64,000 bases of DNA from Epilithonimonas bovis DSM 19482 (GTDB lineage Bacteria; Bacteroidota; Bacteroidia; Flavobacteriales; Weeksellaceae): contig NZ_FTPU01000014.1 in the NCBI RefSeq assembly GCF_900108115.1, forward strand, positions 1 through 64,000, written 5' to 3'. The notes under the pieces are model-generated. The model had not been told where the DNA came from. It worked only from the letters and a program-made list of their open reading frames with translations, and ran no database searches. Below, piece after piece: positions 1 to 8,834 of the stretch. The first letter of the stretch is position 1. Each line of letters opens with the position of its first letter. The translations under genes and the position numbers were made by a program.

Positions 1-186
1 ATAGACCAATTCCCATTTCGGAAAATCACCAGGCAACATCCTCCATTGGCAACCGGTTTTCACCAAATACATTATGGCGTTCCAAATGGTTCTTAAATCA
101 TATTTTCGCTTTCTGTCATTGAGGTTCAAAGTTTTTTTTATAAATTGCCACTGATTGTCAGAAATGTTTGTCGAGTAATTTTTCAC
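1..186 (-). CDS. IS5-family transposase, N-terminal fragment (DUF4096-type)
   Basis: Reading the minus strand from a GTG at 186 gives 62 residues beginning [17 protein letters not shown] and continuing through [16 protein letters not shown] to WELVY, where the window ends. This is the N-terminal helix-turn-helix-like region of IS5/IS1182-like transposases (DUF4096); the DDE catalytic residues lie beyond the edge. An in-frame TAA at 195-193 precedes the GTG, so GTG is the only usual start in this frame. No clear Shine-Dalgarno sequence is visible, which is normal in this phylum. Whether the enzyme is intact cannot be judged. Confidence 0.85.
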   Translation of the reverse strand, partial: MKNYSTNISDNQWQFIKKTLNLNDRKRKYDLRTIWNAIMYLVKTGCQWRMLPGDFPKWELVY

Positions 187-322
187 TGTAATTTAATTGA
201 TTAGTAACCAACAAGTTACGGAAAATAAACAACATAAACAACTGACAATCAGTTTTTTTATAAGATTATTTTATAAAATAAACGCCATACGAATTTTTCT
301 AATTTAATTTTTAAACAGGCTC
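1..322 (-). mobile_element. Right part of an IS5-family insertion sequence, cut by the window edge
   Basis: The stretch holds the start of a transposase on the minus strand and, at its outer edge (about 299-322), a sequence that reads on the minus strand as GAGCCTGTTTAAAA, a form typical of terminal inverted repeats. The coding sequence of an SDR gene resumes directly after it, so the boundary near 322 is inferred from where that homology begins. The left end is outside the window, so the target duplication cannot be confirmed; TAA just after the boundary is a candidate. Confidence 0.7.
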
Positions 323-324
323 TA

Positions 325-991
325 AATAAACAAGTTGCCATTGTTACCGGCTCTAGCAGTGGAATAGGAAAAGGAATTGCTATCAGTTTGGCAAAATCCG
401 GTGCAATTGTTATCGTGAATCATTCATCCGAACATTCTCGTCCGGAAGCGGAAGAAACGCTTAAAACCATTGAAGAAAACGGAGGGGAAGGCTTTATCAT
501 CCAATGTGATGTGAGTAAGGAAGACCAAGTTTTGGCAATGTTCCAAACGACTATTGATAAATACGGAACTGTAGATATTCTTATTAATAACGCAGGTTTA
601 CAACAAGATGCACCATTTGTAGAAATGACCCTTGCTCAATGGCAAAAGGTTATTGATGTGAATCTGACCGGACAATTTCTTTGTTCAAGAGAAGCGATTA
701 AGGAATTCCTGAAGCGAGGAATGGGCTCAGGAATATGGGAAACAAAAAATCCGTGTGAATAATATTTGTCCGGGCGCAATCCAAACGCCAATCAACAAAT
801 CCGCTTGGGATAGTCAAAAATCTCTGGATGCGCTGATGACGCTAATCCCGTATGATAGAATCGGGCAACCGGAAGACATTGGAAATTTAGCCGTATTTTT
901 GGCGAGTGATTATTCGGATTATATTACAGGTGCGAGTATCTATGTGGATGGTGGAATGACCAGCCTGGAGAGTTTCTCGGATAACGGGTAA
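325..991 (+). pseudogene. Broken SDR-family dehydrogenase (glucose 1-dehydrogenase-like), IS-truncated and internally deleted
   Basis: From about 325 the translation runs LNKQVAIVTGSSSGIGKG, a classical SDR cofactor motif. It goes on through LINNAG to FLKRG near 720, then a different frame takes over with AQEYGKQKIRVNNICPGA and the SDR end VDGGMT, stopping at 991. The normal start codon is missing because the insertion sequence ends just upstream. At about 720-730 a segment is gone that in relatives contains the catalytic Ser and the YxxxK motif; by recall of the family some 40-50 codons are lost, with a frame change. Two open frames remain (388-762 and 755-991), but neither can encode an active enzyme. 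It is best read as one dead gene with two lesions. Confidence 0.88.
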
Positions 992-1322
992 ATTATAGAT
1001 GATGAGTGATAAATGATAAATGATTGATATTTTGGATCAGAAAAAACTATTGGGTAAAATTGAACTCAGGTTCTAAGAAGTATCAATTATCATTGACCAA
1101 TCATTATTTATTAGTTGAAAGAATAACAAAACCTCAGCATAGCCCCGATGGGAACGGCATCCTTTTTTGTTATTGCGATTGTTGATAAGTTCTACAGATT
1201 GCTTCACTTTGTTCGCAATGACAAGAAAGATATAGTGGACAGCGGGTTGGGATGTTCTAGCAAAGGTACAACCGTGTTGCTCCTAATAAAAAGAATAATT
1301 ATTCTCGAAAATAATTAGAAAA
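992..1322. repeat. Gene-free spacer built of dispersed repeats, with a nested hairpin
   Basis: No gene is visible. At 1005-1025 there is a short TGATAAA-type microrepeat. From about 1131 to 1298 the sequence resembles a composite intergenic repeat: AGCCCCGATGGGAACGGCAT on the left and GATATAGTGGACAGCGGG on the right. Between them sits a hairpin, arms 1169-1178 and 1213-1222, pairing fully if one G-U pair is allowed. The hairpin core (ATTGCTTC...TCGCAATGAC) is close to the repeats at 26550-26605 and 42526-42582. That such repeats are common in related genomes is recollection. Confidence 0.55.
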
Positions 1323-3929
1323 ATGAATGAAGAAGAAAAATTAAAAAATCCGGATTGGAAAAAGTGGGGACCTTACGTGAGCCACCGCCAATGGGGAAAT
1401 GTACGCGAAGATTACAGTACCAACGGTGATGCGTGGGGATTTACTGGTCACGATATGGCGGAAGCCTGGACTTACCGGTGGGCAGAAGAAGGCATCGCGG
1501 GAATCTCGGATGAGAAGCAACAGATGTGTTTTGCACTTTCTTTCTGGAATAAAAATGACTGCCGAGTCAAGGAGCGTTTTTTTGGACTGAGTAATTATCA
1601 GGGAAATCACGGTGAAGATATCAAGGAGATTTTTTACTATCTGGACAATACACCTTCTCATAGCTATATGAAGATGGTTTACAAATACCCAATCAATGCA
1701 TTTCCGTACGATGACCTCATCAATACGAATGCGCAACGATCCAACAAAGACCCAGAATATGAACTTATTGACACAGGAATCTTCGACAATGATGAATATT
1801 TTGATATTTTTATTGAATATGCAAAAGCTGGCGAAGACGATTTTTTAATCAGAATCGATGTTCATAACAGAAGCAACAAAGCTGCGCCAATCGTAGTTTT
1901 ACCAACAGTGTGGTACAGAAATAACTGGATATGGGGTTACAATGATTACAAAGGAAAACTAGGATTTTCTAAGCGGGGCGAAATTGATATTCATCATAAT
2001 AGTCTTAGTATAAAAAAACTTTATTCCCGAAACAGAAATGTGGATGCGTTGTTTTGTGAGAATGAAACCAACCGTTCGAGGTTATTTAATCTTCCGAAGA
2101 CTGAAGGTTTTTTCAAAGACGGAATCAATCAATACATTACGAAAGGTCTTGATACTATTAATCCTTCTAAGACTGGGACAAAAGCATCTGTTCATTGTGA
2201 AGAGATTATAGAAGCGAATAGCAATAAAGTTTTTGAGTTCCGATTATCGCCACATATTATGGAGGATGCGTTTTGGGATTTTGATGAAATTGTTGCAAGA
2301 AGGAAACAAGAAGCTGATGATTTCTACGGAAACATCCAGCAAGACATTGAGAATGAGGATGAAAAAAATGTTCAAAGACAGGCTTTTGCTGGATTGCTTT
2401 GGAACAAACAATTTTATCATTACAACGTTGGAAAATGGCTGAAAGGCGACCCGAATTTCCCGATCCAAAGAAAAGGCTTTGTAAGAAACAGCAATTGGGA
2501 ACATCTTCATAATAAGGACATTATATCGATGCCAGACAAGTGGGAATATCCTTGGTATGCGACTTGGGATTTGGCGTTCCACTGTGTGAGTTTTTCTGTA
2601 ATTGATTCGGAATTTGCTAAAAATCAATTGATTACATTGACAAAAGAATGGTATATGCATCCAAACGGTCAGCTTCCGGCTTACGAATGGAATTTTGATG
2701 ACGTTAACCCGCCTGTTCATGCCTGGGCAACCTTCCGGGTTTTTAAAATTGATGAAAAAAACAACGGCAAACCTGATCTTGCATTTTTGGAACGTGTTTT
2801 CCAGAAGCTGTTGCTCAATTTCACATGGTGGGTCAACCGGAAAGACTACAATGGAAAAAATATTTTCGGAGGCGGATTCTTAGGACTCGACAATATTGGC
2901 GCCTTTGACCGCAATATGGAATTCAATGAAGGGGAACATCTTGAACAAGCCGACGGAACAAGCTGGATGGCAATGTACGCACTGAATATGATGCGTATCG
3001 CTATGGAATTGGCAACGTACAATCCTGTTTATGAAGATATGGCGATTAAATTTTTCGAGCATTATCTTTATATCGCCGAAGCAATGGAAAACATTGGGGA
3101 AGGCAAGCAAGGACTTTGGAACGAAGAAGATGGTTTTTTCTACGATTTGCTTCAGCTTTCCAATGGAGACAGTGTGAATTTGAAACTTCGGAGCATCGTG
3201 GGATTGATTCCGATGTTTGCAGTAGAAGTTGTGGAACACAGTCTTTTGGAAAAACTTCCGGAGTTCAAAAAAAGAATGGAATGGGTTCTGAAAAATAAGC
3301 AAGACCTGACCAAACTCGTTTCCCAATGGTATGTTGAAGGCGAAGGCAATAAACACCTTTTGAGTATCCTCAGAAAAACAAGATTGACCCAAGTTTTAAC
3401 AAGATTGGTTGACGAATCTGAATTCCTCAGCGATTACGGAATCCGCGCGATGTCTAAAGTCTATGAGGAAAATCCTTTCCGATTCACTGTTCACGGGCAG
3501 GAACACGTGGTTTATTACACGCCTGCAGAAAGCGACAGCCGAATGTTTGGTGGCAACAGCAACTGGCGCGGACCGATTTGGTTTCCGATTAATTTTCTGA
3601 TTGTTGAAAGTTTACAGCGTTTTGATTTCTTTTTCGGAGATTCTTTAAAAATAGAATATCCAAAAGGAAGCGGAGAATACAAAAATCTGGATGAAGTTTC
3701 AAAGGATATCAGCAACAGACTTTGTAAGATTTTCCTGAAGGATGAAAATGGAAACAGAGCATTCAACGGTGGCGTTGAGAAATTCAATCAAGACCCACAT
3801 TTCAAAGATTACATTATGTTCTTCGAATATTTCCACGGTGACAATGGTCGAGGCGTTGGCGCTTCACATCAAACAGGATGGACTTCTACGGTGGCGAAGT
3901 TGATCCAGCCGAGACTTTCTAGCCGATAA
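1323..3929 (+). CDS. GH63-type (MGH1-like) glycoside hydrolase, cytoplasmic
   Basis: An 868-residue protein starting MNEEEKLKNPDW, without a signal peptide, so probably cytoplasmic. The regions WYATWDLAFH (about residues 409-418) and GGNSNWRGPIWFP (about 741-753) match the (alpha/alpha)6-barrel part of GH63/MGH1-like glucosidases, the group that includes YgjK and mannosylglycerate hydrolase. In such enzymes the Asp of the WD motif and a C-terminal Glu act in an inverting mechanism; this is family knowledge. Length fits the large bacterial members. It stands alone, between a repeat spacer and a terminator, so context does not reveal the substrate. An alpha-glucoside or mannosyl/glucosyl-glycerate are candidates. 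Confidence 0.82.
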   Translation: MNEEEKLKNPDWKKWGPYVSHRQWGNVREDYSTNGDAWGFTGHDMAEAWTYRWAEEGIAGISDEKQQMCFALSFWNKNDCRVKERFFGLSNYQGNHGEDIKEIFYYLDNTPSHSYMKMVYKYPINAFPYDDLINTNAQRSNKDPEYELIDTGIFDNDEYFDIFIEYAKAGEDDFLIRIDVHNRSNKAAPIVVLPTVWYRNNWIWGYNDYKGKLGFSKRGEIDIHHNSLSIKKLYSRNRNVDALFCENETNRSRLFNLPKTEGFFKDGINQYITKGLDTINPSKTGTKASVHCEEIIEANSNKVFEFRLSPHIMEDAFWDFDEIVARRKQEADDFYGNIQQDIENEDEKNVQRQAFAGLLWNKQFYHYNVGKWLKGDPNFPIQRKGFVRNSNWEHLHNKDIISMPDKWEYPWYATWDLAFHCVSFSVIDSEFAKNQLITLTKEWYMHPNGQLPAYEWNFDDVNPPVHAWATFRVFKIDEKNNGKPDLAFLERVFQKLLLNFTWWVNRKDYNGKNIFGGGFLGLDNIGAFDRNMEFNEGEHLEQADGTSWMAMYALNMMRIAMELATYNPVYEDMAIKFFEHYLYIAEAMENIGEGKQGLWNEEDGFFYDLLQLSNGDSVNLKLRSIVGLIPMFAVEVVEHSLLEKLPEFKKRMEWVLKNKQDLTKLVSQWYVEGEGNKHLLSILRKTRLTQVLTRLVDESEFLSDYGIRAMSKVYEENPFRFTVHGQEHVVYYTPAESDSRMFGGNSNWRGPIWFPINFLIVESLQRFDFFFGDSLKIEYPKGSGEYKNLDEVSKDISNRLCKIFLKDENGNRAFNGGVEKFNQDPHFKDYIMFFEYFHGDNGRGVGASHQTGWTSTVAKLIQPRLSSR

Positions 3930-3933
3930 ACTA

Positions 3934-3967
3934 AAAACCTTATCAGATTTTGATAAGGTTTTTTATT
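3934..3967 (+). terminator. Rho-independent terminator after the glycosidase
   Basis: Arms AACCTTATCA (3937-3946) and TGATAAGGTT (3952-3961) pair over 10 bp with a 5-nt loop and are followed by a T-rich run. A-rich sequence on the left lets it also serve the convergent gene ending at 3982. Confidence 0.85.
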
Positions 3968-3981
3968 AGAATGAATTACTT

Positions 3982-4632
3982 CTATTTTATAGCATTCTTC
4001 GAAATATCTTTTAAAAGTTTTTTCTGATTAACAAAAATCAGTTGATTTGCTGAATAGCTAAAATTTGGTCCTGAACTTTTTCTATTGATTTGTTCTTGAA
4101 GAGTTTGTTCAGACGGATATTTTCTTCCTTCTAAAGTCTGGGAAGACGAGACTTTTTGATAGTATATTTTTTTCAAAGATTTCAAATCATAGACTTCAAT
4201 AATAACAAATGCTTCATTTTTACTGTATTGAAATGGCAATTCTGTTTCAATATTGGCAATTTCATCCCTCACATTTTTGGTATAACTATTAACCAAATAA
4301 TCAAAATCTGTAGAGTTTTTCAAAGTCTCCAGTTCGTCTAAACTTGGATGATAAGCGATTTTGTTTGGAATCAAGTTCTCTTTTTGCGCATCCATAATCG
4401 TTTTGGCATTTCCATTACTTAACTTATTAAACAAGTCAAAATTGTTCTGATTAAATTTTATTGCATCAGTAGAATTTAAATCCGTAAGGGCTTTATTAAT
4501 CATCCATTTTTTGTTATCCTTAAAAACCAAAGACTTACTAAATCCTTGATAATCTCTTTGAGGAACTACAATACAACTTTGGAAAAATATTAAAAGAAAA
4601 ATTGGAAAAATAATTCCTAATTTAATTTTCAT
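3982..4632 (-). CDS. Hypothetical lipoprotein
   Basis: 216 residues with an N-terminal hydrophobic stretch ending FFQSC (Cys about 20), a signal-peptidase II lipobox, so a probable membrane-anchored lipoprotein. The mature part is Lys/Asn-rich and mixed-charge, with no motif I recognise. It starts 20 nt after the end of the OsmC-like gene on the same strand, so the two are probably co-transcribed. The shared terminator region at 3934-3967 separates it from the glycosidase. Function unknown; no other domain is claimed. Confidence 0.75.
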   Translation of the reverse strand: MKIKLGIIFPIFLLIFFQSCIVVPQRDYQGFSKSLVFKDNKKWMINKALTDLNSTDAIKFNQNNFDLFNKLSNGNAKTIMDAQKENLIPNKIAYHPSLDELETLKNSTDFDYLVNSYTKNVRDEIANIETELPFQYSKNEAFVIIEVYDLKSLKKIYYQKVSSSQTLEGRKYPSEQTLQEQINRKSSGPNFSYSANQLIFVNQKKLLKDISKNAIK

Positions 4633-4652
4633 TTTTTAGTTTTTACGGATTT

Positions 4653-5072
4653 TTAAACTACTACTCCATTCACGCTGACTTCATAAGAAATCTCAACATT
4701 TGGCTCCAATGTTTTAGAAACAGAACAATATTTTTCGAAAGATAATTCCGATGCTTTTTTTGCTTTTTTCGGGTCGATTTCGCCTTCTAGGAAAAACTTT
4801 ACTTTGATGGATTTGAAAGGTTTTGCTTCATCCACCTGAACTCTTTCGCCTTCCACTTCAGCTTTGAAATCGGTGATATTCTGGCGTTGTTTTTTCAGGA
4901 TAGAAACGACATCTATCCCGCTGCATCCGGCAACCGCCATCAGCACAGACTGCATGGGCGACACGCCTTTGGCTCCCGGCAAAGTTGTATTATCCAATAG
5001 TATTGAATTGCCCTGTTCGTTAGAACATTCAAACAAAAAATCATCATTGATCCTGTTAAGTGTAATTTTCAT
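4653..5072 (-). CDS. OsmC/YhfA-family thiol protein
   Basis: 139 residues. The two family cysteines are visible: AVAGCSGID (Cys50) and EKYCSVSK (Cys116). The motif around Cys50 and the overall length fit the YhfA-like branch of the OsmC superfamily, whose better known members reduce organic hydroperoxides with a Cys pair; the YhfA branch is not firmly characterised. It is the first gene of a two-gene run with the lipoprotein downstream. A second OsmC protein, of the peroxidase-type subfamily, lies at 36572-36985. Confidence 0.85.
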   Translation of the reverse strand: MKITLNRINDDFLFECSNEQGNSILLDNTTLPGAKGVSPMQSVLMAVAGCSGIDVVSILKKQRQNITDFKAEVEGERVQVDEAKPFKSIKVKFFLEGEIDPKKAKKASELSFEKYCSVSKTLEPNVEISYEVSVNGVVV

Positions 5073-5100
5073 TTTTTTATTGATCTCGTTAAATTAACCT

Positions 5101-5128
5101 CAAAATTACAAAAACAAAATTTGGCAAA
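5101..5128 (-). promoter_or_regulatory. Possible promoter for the OsmC-like gene
   Basis: On the minus strand TAATTTTG (5108-5101) matches the Bacteroidota -7 box TAnnTTTG. TTTG (5128-5125) lies 16 nt upstream, one short of the usual 17-23 spacing. The ATG follows at 5072. Confidence 0.35.
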
Positions 5129-5175
5129 CCTATTCATTATTATAATTAATTTGGCAAAAATTTTAAATAAAAAAC

Positions 5176-5574
5176 ATGAGATATTTCTTTCTTGTTCTTA
5201 CTTTATTTATTAGTAATTAGTACTTTTTTTATACACAAGATTCAGATTTGGGCATGCCTGATGTTGTTACAAAAGCAGAATTCCCCGGCGGTATGGAAGC
5301 ATTCCGAAAAGAATTCATGACGATGGTTTACGGTTATGTGGATGTAACAGCCTACGCTGTAAACGGGCCATTTTCCTTCATTATCACCATTGATGAAAAA
5401 GGAAAAATGAGCGAGCTGGTTATCTACCCAAAAGTTAAAAATGATGAAGAATTTGTTCAGGATATGACTTTTGCCATGAAGAAATGGAAACCGGCAACAA
5501 TTGACGGAAAACCAATAAGTTCCAATATCAATTTTACCAACTTTACAACAGATCATGCTGATCATGGTGATTAA
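5176..5574 (+). pseudogene. TonB C-terminal-like exported protein with a stop codon inside its signal peptide
   Basis: An ATG at 5176 opens MRYFFLVLTLFISN, clearly the start of a signal peptide, and is followed by TAG at 5218-5220. The same frame then continues YFFYTQDSDLGMPDVV and runs open to 5574. The body has AEFPGGMEAFRKEF and KWKPATIDGKPIS, the usual start and end motifs of the TonB C-terminal-like domain seen in many small Bacteroidota proteins. The only in-frame starts after the stop are TTG 5248 and ATG 5254, which would give a leaderless cytoplasmic protein of about 106-108 residues. So either the gene is freshly inactivated or the base call is wrong. Confidence 0.62.
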
Positions 5575-5676
5575 AGATGAAGAAACCCGCCCTTTTCTCA
5601 TGGATCATCACACTCATTGTCATCGATCAAAATTTTCGCAAAACAATTAGCCCTGCCATTCTGTCACAATATTTTG

Positions 5677-5684
5677 TATCTTTG
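5677..5684 (+). promoter_or_regulatory. -7 box upstream of miaB
   Basis: TATCTTTG matches TAnnTTTG exactly, about 47 nt before the GTG start of miaB. No TTG or TTTG is found at the expected -33 distance, so the match is partial. Confidence 0.4.
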
Positions 5685-5731
5685 TAAACTAAATCAACTC
5701 GGAGAATTTTTCGAGACTTAAGTTTATAAAA

Positions 5732-7168
5732 GTGCAGGAAAAATATATAGACGAAACCAAACAGGGCGAAGCTTTTGCCATCGCAGAAAAACCGGAAAAC
5801 AGCAAAAAACTGTTTTTGGAAAGCTATGGGTGCCAAATGAATTTCTCTGATTCTGAGATTGTTGCATCTATTCTTAACGAACAGGGATACAACACGACTC
5901 TGGACGTAAAAGAGGCAGACCTAATCCTCATCAACACGTGTTCTATCCGTGAAAAAGCAGAACAAACGGTAAGAATGCGTTTGTCACAATTCAAAAATCA
6001 GAAAAAAGAAAATCCTAATCTTACAGTTGGTGTACTTGGCTGTATGGCAGAGCGCCTAAAAACCAAGTTTCTGGAAGAAGAACACCTCGTAGACCTGGTT
6101 GTAGGGCCCGATGCTTACCGTGATCTTCCGAATCTTTTAAAAGAAACTGAAGACGGAAGAGATGCCATCAACGTCATCCTTTCAAAAGAAGAGACGTATG
6201 CAGATATTAATCCGGTCCGTTTGGGAGGGAACGGCGTTACTGCCTTTGTGACCATTACCAGAGGCTGTGATAACATGTGTACTTTTTGTGTGGTGCCTTT
6301 TACCAGAGGCCGTGAGAGAAGCCGGGATCCGCACTCGATTATCGAAGAATGTCAGGATCTTTGGAACAACGGTTATAAAGAAATTACACTTCTGGGGCAA
6401 AATGTAGACTCATATCTTTGGTATGGCGGCGGTCCCAAAAAAGACTTTGCCAAAGCTACCGAAATGCAAAAAGCAACCGCTGTTGATTTCGCACAATTGC
6501 TCAGTCTGGTAGCGAATGCTGTTCCGGAAATGAGAATCCGTTTTTCTACATCCAACCCGCAGGATATGAATATCAACGTGTTCGAAGTGATGGCTAAGCA
6601 CGATAATATCTGCAAGTATGTTCATTTACCCGTCCAGAGCGGCAGCGACAGGATTCTTGGACTGATGAACCGTCAGCATACCAGAGCAGAATATTTGGAT
6701 TTGATCAGAAAAGCGAAGGAAATTGTTCCAGATATTTCTTTTTCACAGGATATGATTATTGGGTTTTGTACAGAAACCGAAGAAGACCATCAGGATACTC
6801 TATCGCTGATGCGGGAAGTAGAGTATGATTATGGCTATATGTTTGCCTATTCGGAAAGGCCGGGGACGCCAGCTCACAAAAAGATGGCTGATGATATCCC
6901 AGCAGATGTGAAGCAAAGGCGTCTGGCGGAAGTGATTGCCCTGCAAGGCGAACTCTCTAGAAAAAGAATGGCTTCTTATGTAGGCCGGGTTCATGACATT
7001 TTAATAGAAGGGGTTTCCAAAAAGAATAAAAACCAGTGGAAAGGTAGGAATTCTCAGAATGCTGTTTGTGTGTTTGATATGCTGGAAGGGCAAAAAATTG
7101 GTGACATAGTTTCCGTTTTTGTTCACGGCAATACGCAGGGAACGCTTTTGGGGGAAACAGTGGCTTAA
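5732..7168 (+). CDS. miaB: tRNA-2-methylthio-N6-dimethylallyladenosine synthase MiaB
   Basis: 478 residues. The N-terminal UPF0004 domain has the three cluster cysteines Cys34 (SYGCQMN), Cys70 (NTCSIR) and Cys104 (LGCMAE). The radical-SAM motif [10 protein letters not shown] supplies Cys179, Cys183 and Cys186, and a TRAM domain forms the last 60 or so residues. This enzyme methylthiolates i6A at position 37 of tRNAs reading UNN codons, using two [4Fe-4S] clusters. The start is GTG, chosen because it gives the usual short N-terminal extension before the UPF0004 domain. It heads a same-strand run with the next four genes. By recall, miaB next to a sigma-54-type activator and lptE is a common arrangement in Bacteroidota. 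Confidence 0.97.
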   Translation: MQEKYIDETKQGEAFAIAEKPENSKKLFLESYGCQMNFSDSEIVASILNEQGYNTTLDVKEADLILINTCSIREKAEQTVRMRLSQFKNQKKENPNLTVGVLGCMAERLKTKFLEEEHLVDLVVGPDAYRDLPNLLKETEDGRDAINVILSKEETYADINPVRLGGNGVTAFVTITRGCDNMCTFCVVPFTRGRERSRDPHSIIEECQDLWNNGYKEITLLGQNVDSYLWYGGGPKKDFAKATEMQKATAVDFAQLLSLVANAVPEMRIRFSTSNPQDMNINVFEVMAKHDNICKYVHLPVQSGSDRILGLMNRQHTRAEYLDLIRKAKEIVPDISFSQDMIIGFCTETEEDHQDTLSLMREVEYDYGYMFAYSERPGTPAHKKMADDIPADVKQRRLAEVIALQGELSRKRMASYVGRVHDILIEGVSKKNKNQWKGRNSQNAVCVFDMLEGQKIGDIVSVFVHGNTQGTLLGETVA

Positions 7169-7174
7169 GTCTCG

Positions 7175-7525
7175 ATGAAAAGTTTTTCATACATAATCAT
7201 TATGATGAGCCTGATTGGCAATTGCCAGTCAGCTAAGGCTTTCTGCACTCAAAACACAACTTATGTATGTTCGGAAAACAAGATTGAAAAAATATCAAAT
7301 GAACAGGCCAAACAGCTTTTAAAAGATTTTGGACACTTTATTTCAAAATACAATCAAAATCTTCAGAAGCATTTTGCTTTTCTCTGCACCAACCAACAAA
7401 TTGATTTTACTGGAGAAATATCTAAAAAGGCTGAAAGCAGTAACTCTGAGCAAATTTTTAAAATCCACAAGAAAACCTCCAAAGTTAGGAACAAAGACCA
7501 TTTAGATACAATTGTTTTAAACTGA
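7175..7525 (+). CDS. Small exported hypothetical protein
   Basis: 116 residues, starting 6 nt after miaB. An N-terminal hydrophobic segment (about residues 5-16) followed by NCQSAKAF suggests a signal peptide; the Cys does not sit in a good lipobox. The mature part is Lys/Asn-rich with four cysteines (CTQNTTYVC, FLCTN and the one in the leader region) and no motif I know. It is likely co-transcribed with miaB and the activator. It could be a lineage-specific insertion into an otherwise conserved gene order. Confidence 0.6.
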   Translation: MKSFSYIIIMMSLIGNCQSAKAFCTQNTTYVCSENKIEKISNEQAKQLLKDFGHFISKYNQNLQKHFAFLCTNQQIDFTGEISKKAESSNSEQIFKIHKKTSKVRNKDHLDTIVLN

Positions 7526-7559
7526 AATAAAAAATTTAAAACTTAAAAAATCTTCTAAA

Positions 7560-8834
7560 ATGGCAGACTTACAATCTATAAAAACAAGGTTTGGGATTAT
7601 CGGGAATTATCCGGCACTCAACCGCGCACTAGAAAAGGCAATTCAGGTTGCTCCAACAGATATTTCGGTCCTCGTAATCGGGGAATCCGGCGTTGGGAAA
7701 GAATTTATCCCAAAAATCATTCATGCAGAATCCAAAAGAAAACATCAACCCTATATCGTCGTCAACTGTGGCGCAATACCGGAAGGTACGATAGACTCTG
7801 AACTGTTTGGTCATGAGAAAGGTGCATTTACCGGTGCAACTTCTACAAGGAAAGGTTATTTTGAAGTGGCCGACGGTGGGACTATTTTCCTTGATGAGGT
7901 GGGAGAACTCCCGCTCCAGACACAGGTTCGACTTCTCCGGGTTCTGGAAAGTGGCGAATTTATGAAAGTCGGGTCTTCTCAGGTTCAGAAAACCAATGTG
8001 AGAATCGTAGCGGCAACTAACGTTAATATGATGAAAGCGATTACGGACGGCCGTTTTCGCGAAGATTTGTATTACCGCCTGAACACCGTTCAGATCGATA
8101 TGCCGCCTTTGAGAGAAAGGAAAGGTGATATCCATCTTTTATTCAGAAAATTTGCTGTCGATTTTGCCGAGAAATACAGGATGCAGGAGCTTACCCTGAC
8201 ACCGGATGCCGTGTCTTATCTGGAGAGCTACTCGTTCCCGGGCAATGTGCGGCAACTGAGGAATCTCGTAGAGCAGATGACTGTGGTAGAGCAACACCGC
8301 GAGATTAATGCTATAAAACTGGCAGAATATATCCCGATGAATGCCAACCTGCCTGCTGTTGTTCAAAAAGGCACCACGGGAAGCAGCGGTTCCGATTTTG
8401 GTTCGGAGAGGGAAATTATGTATAAAATCCTGTTTGATATGCGCAGTGATATCAATGATTTAAAATCATTAACTTCGGAGCTTATAAAAAACAGAGGTAA
8501 CGGCGACCTTAGCAATCAGGAGAAAAATCTGATTAACAGGATCTACACACCAGAAACGCACAGTCAAAACCCTAATTCTCTGTTGTATTTTGAAAACGAA
8601 ACCCGTCATCCAACCATCATTTCGGATAATGACGACCATCATTTTAACGATGTCGAAGATGTAGAAGTAGAGGAGGCCAAGCCAGAATCCCTGTCTTTGC
8701 AGAATAATGAAAAAGATTTGATTATCAAAGCATTAGAAAAACACAAAGGCAGAAGAAACAGAGCAGCGGATGAACTGGGTATTTCTCAGAGAACGCTTTA
8801 CAGAAAAATAAAACAGTATAACCTAGAAGAATAA
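7560..8834 (+). CDS. Sigma-54-interaction-domain transcriptional activator without a receiver domain
   Basis: 424 residues. Walker A is GESGVGKE (41-48), the sigma-54-contacting loop is GAFTGA (88-93), Walker B is in GGTIFLDEVGE (106-116), and a Fis-type helix-turn-helix ends the protein (about 388-424, RAADELGISQRTLYRKI). These are the AAA+ and DNA-binding parts of enhancer-binding proteins that remodel sigma-54 RNA polymerase. There is no N-terminal receiver, GAF or PAS domain, so control is probably by expression or a partner. A linker of about 120 residues (270-385), acidic and Asn-rich, separates the ATPase from the HTH. The last base of its TAA is the first base of the lptE start. Confidence 0.93.
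   Translation: MADLQSIKTRFGIIGNYPALNRALEKAIQVAPTDISVLVIGESGVGKEFIPKIIHAESKRKHQPYIVVNCGAIPEGTIDSELFGHEKGAFTGATSTRKGYFEVADGGTIFLDEVGELPLQTQVRLLRVLESGEFMKVGSSQVQKTNVRIVAATNVNMMKAITDGRFREDLYYRLNTVQIDMPPLRERKGDIHLLFRKFAVDFAEKYRMQELTLTPDAVSYLESYSFPGNVRQLRNLVEQMTVVEQHREINAIKLAEYIPMNANLPAVVQKGTTGSSGSDFGSEREIMYKILFDMRSDINDLKSLTSELIKNRGNGDLSNQEKNLINRIYTPETHSQNPNSLLYFENETRHPTIISDNDDHHFNDVEDVEVEEAKPESLSLQNNEKDLIIKALEKHKGRRNRAADELGISQRTLYRKIKQYNLEE

Noticed and set aside
388-991. Two separate small SDR genes (388-762 and 755-991)
   Set aside because: The halves are the two ends of one SDR protein with the middle missing and a frame change, and no start codon belongs to the true N-terminus.
5577-5687. A 36-codon frame starting MKKPALFSWIITLIVI
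   Set aside because: It has a leader-like start but quickly turns into uninformative sequence and ends within the miaB promoter box; nothing supports translation.
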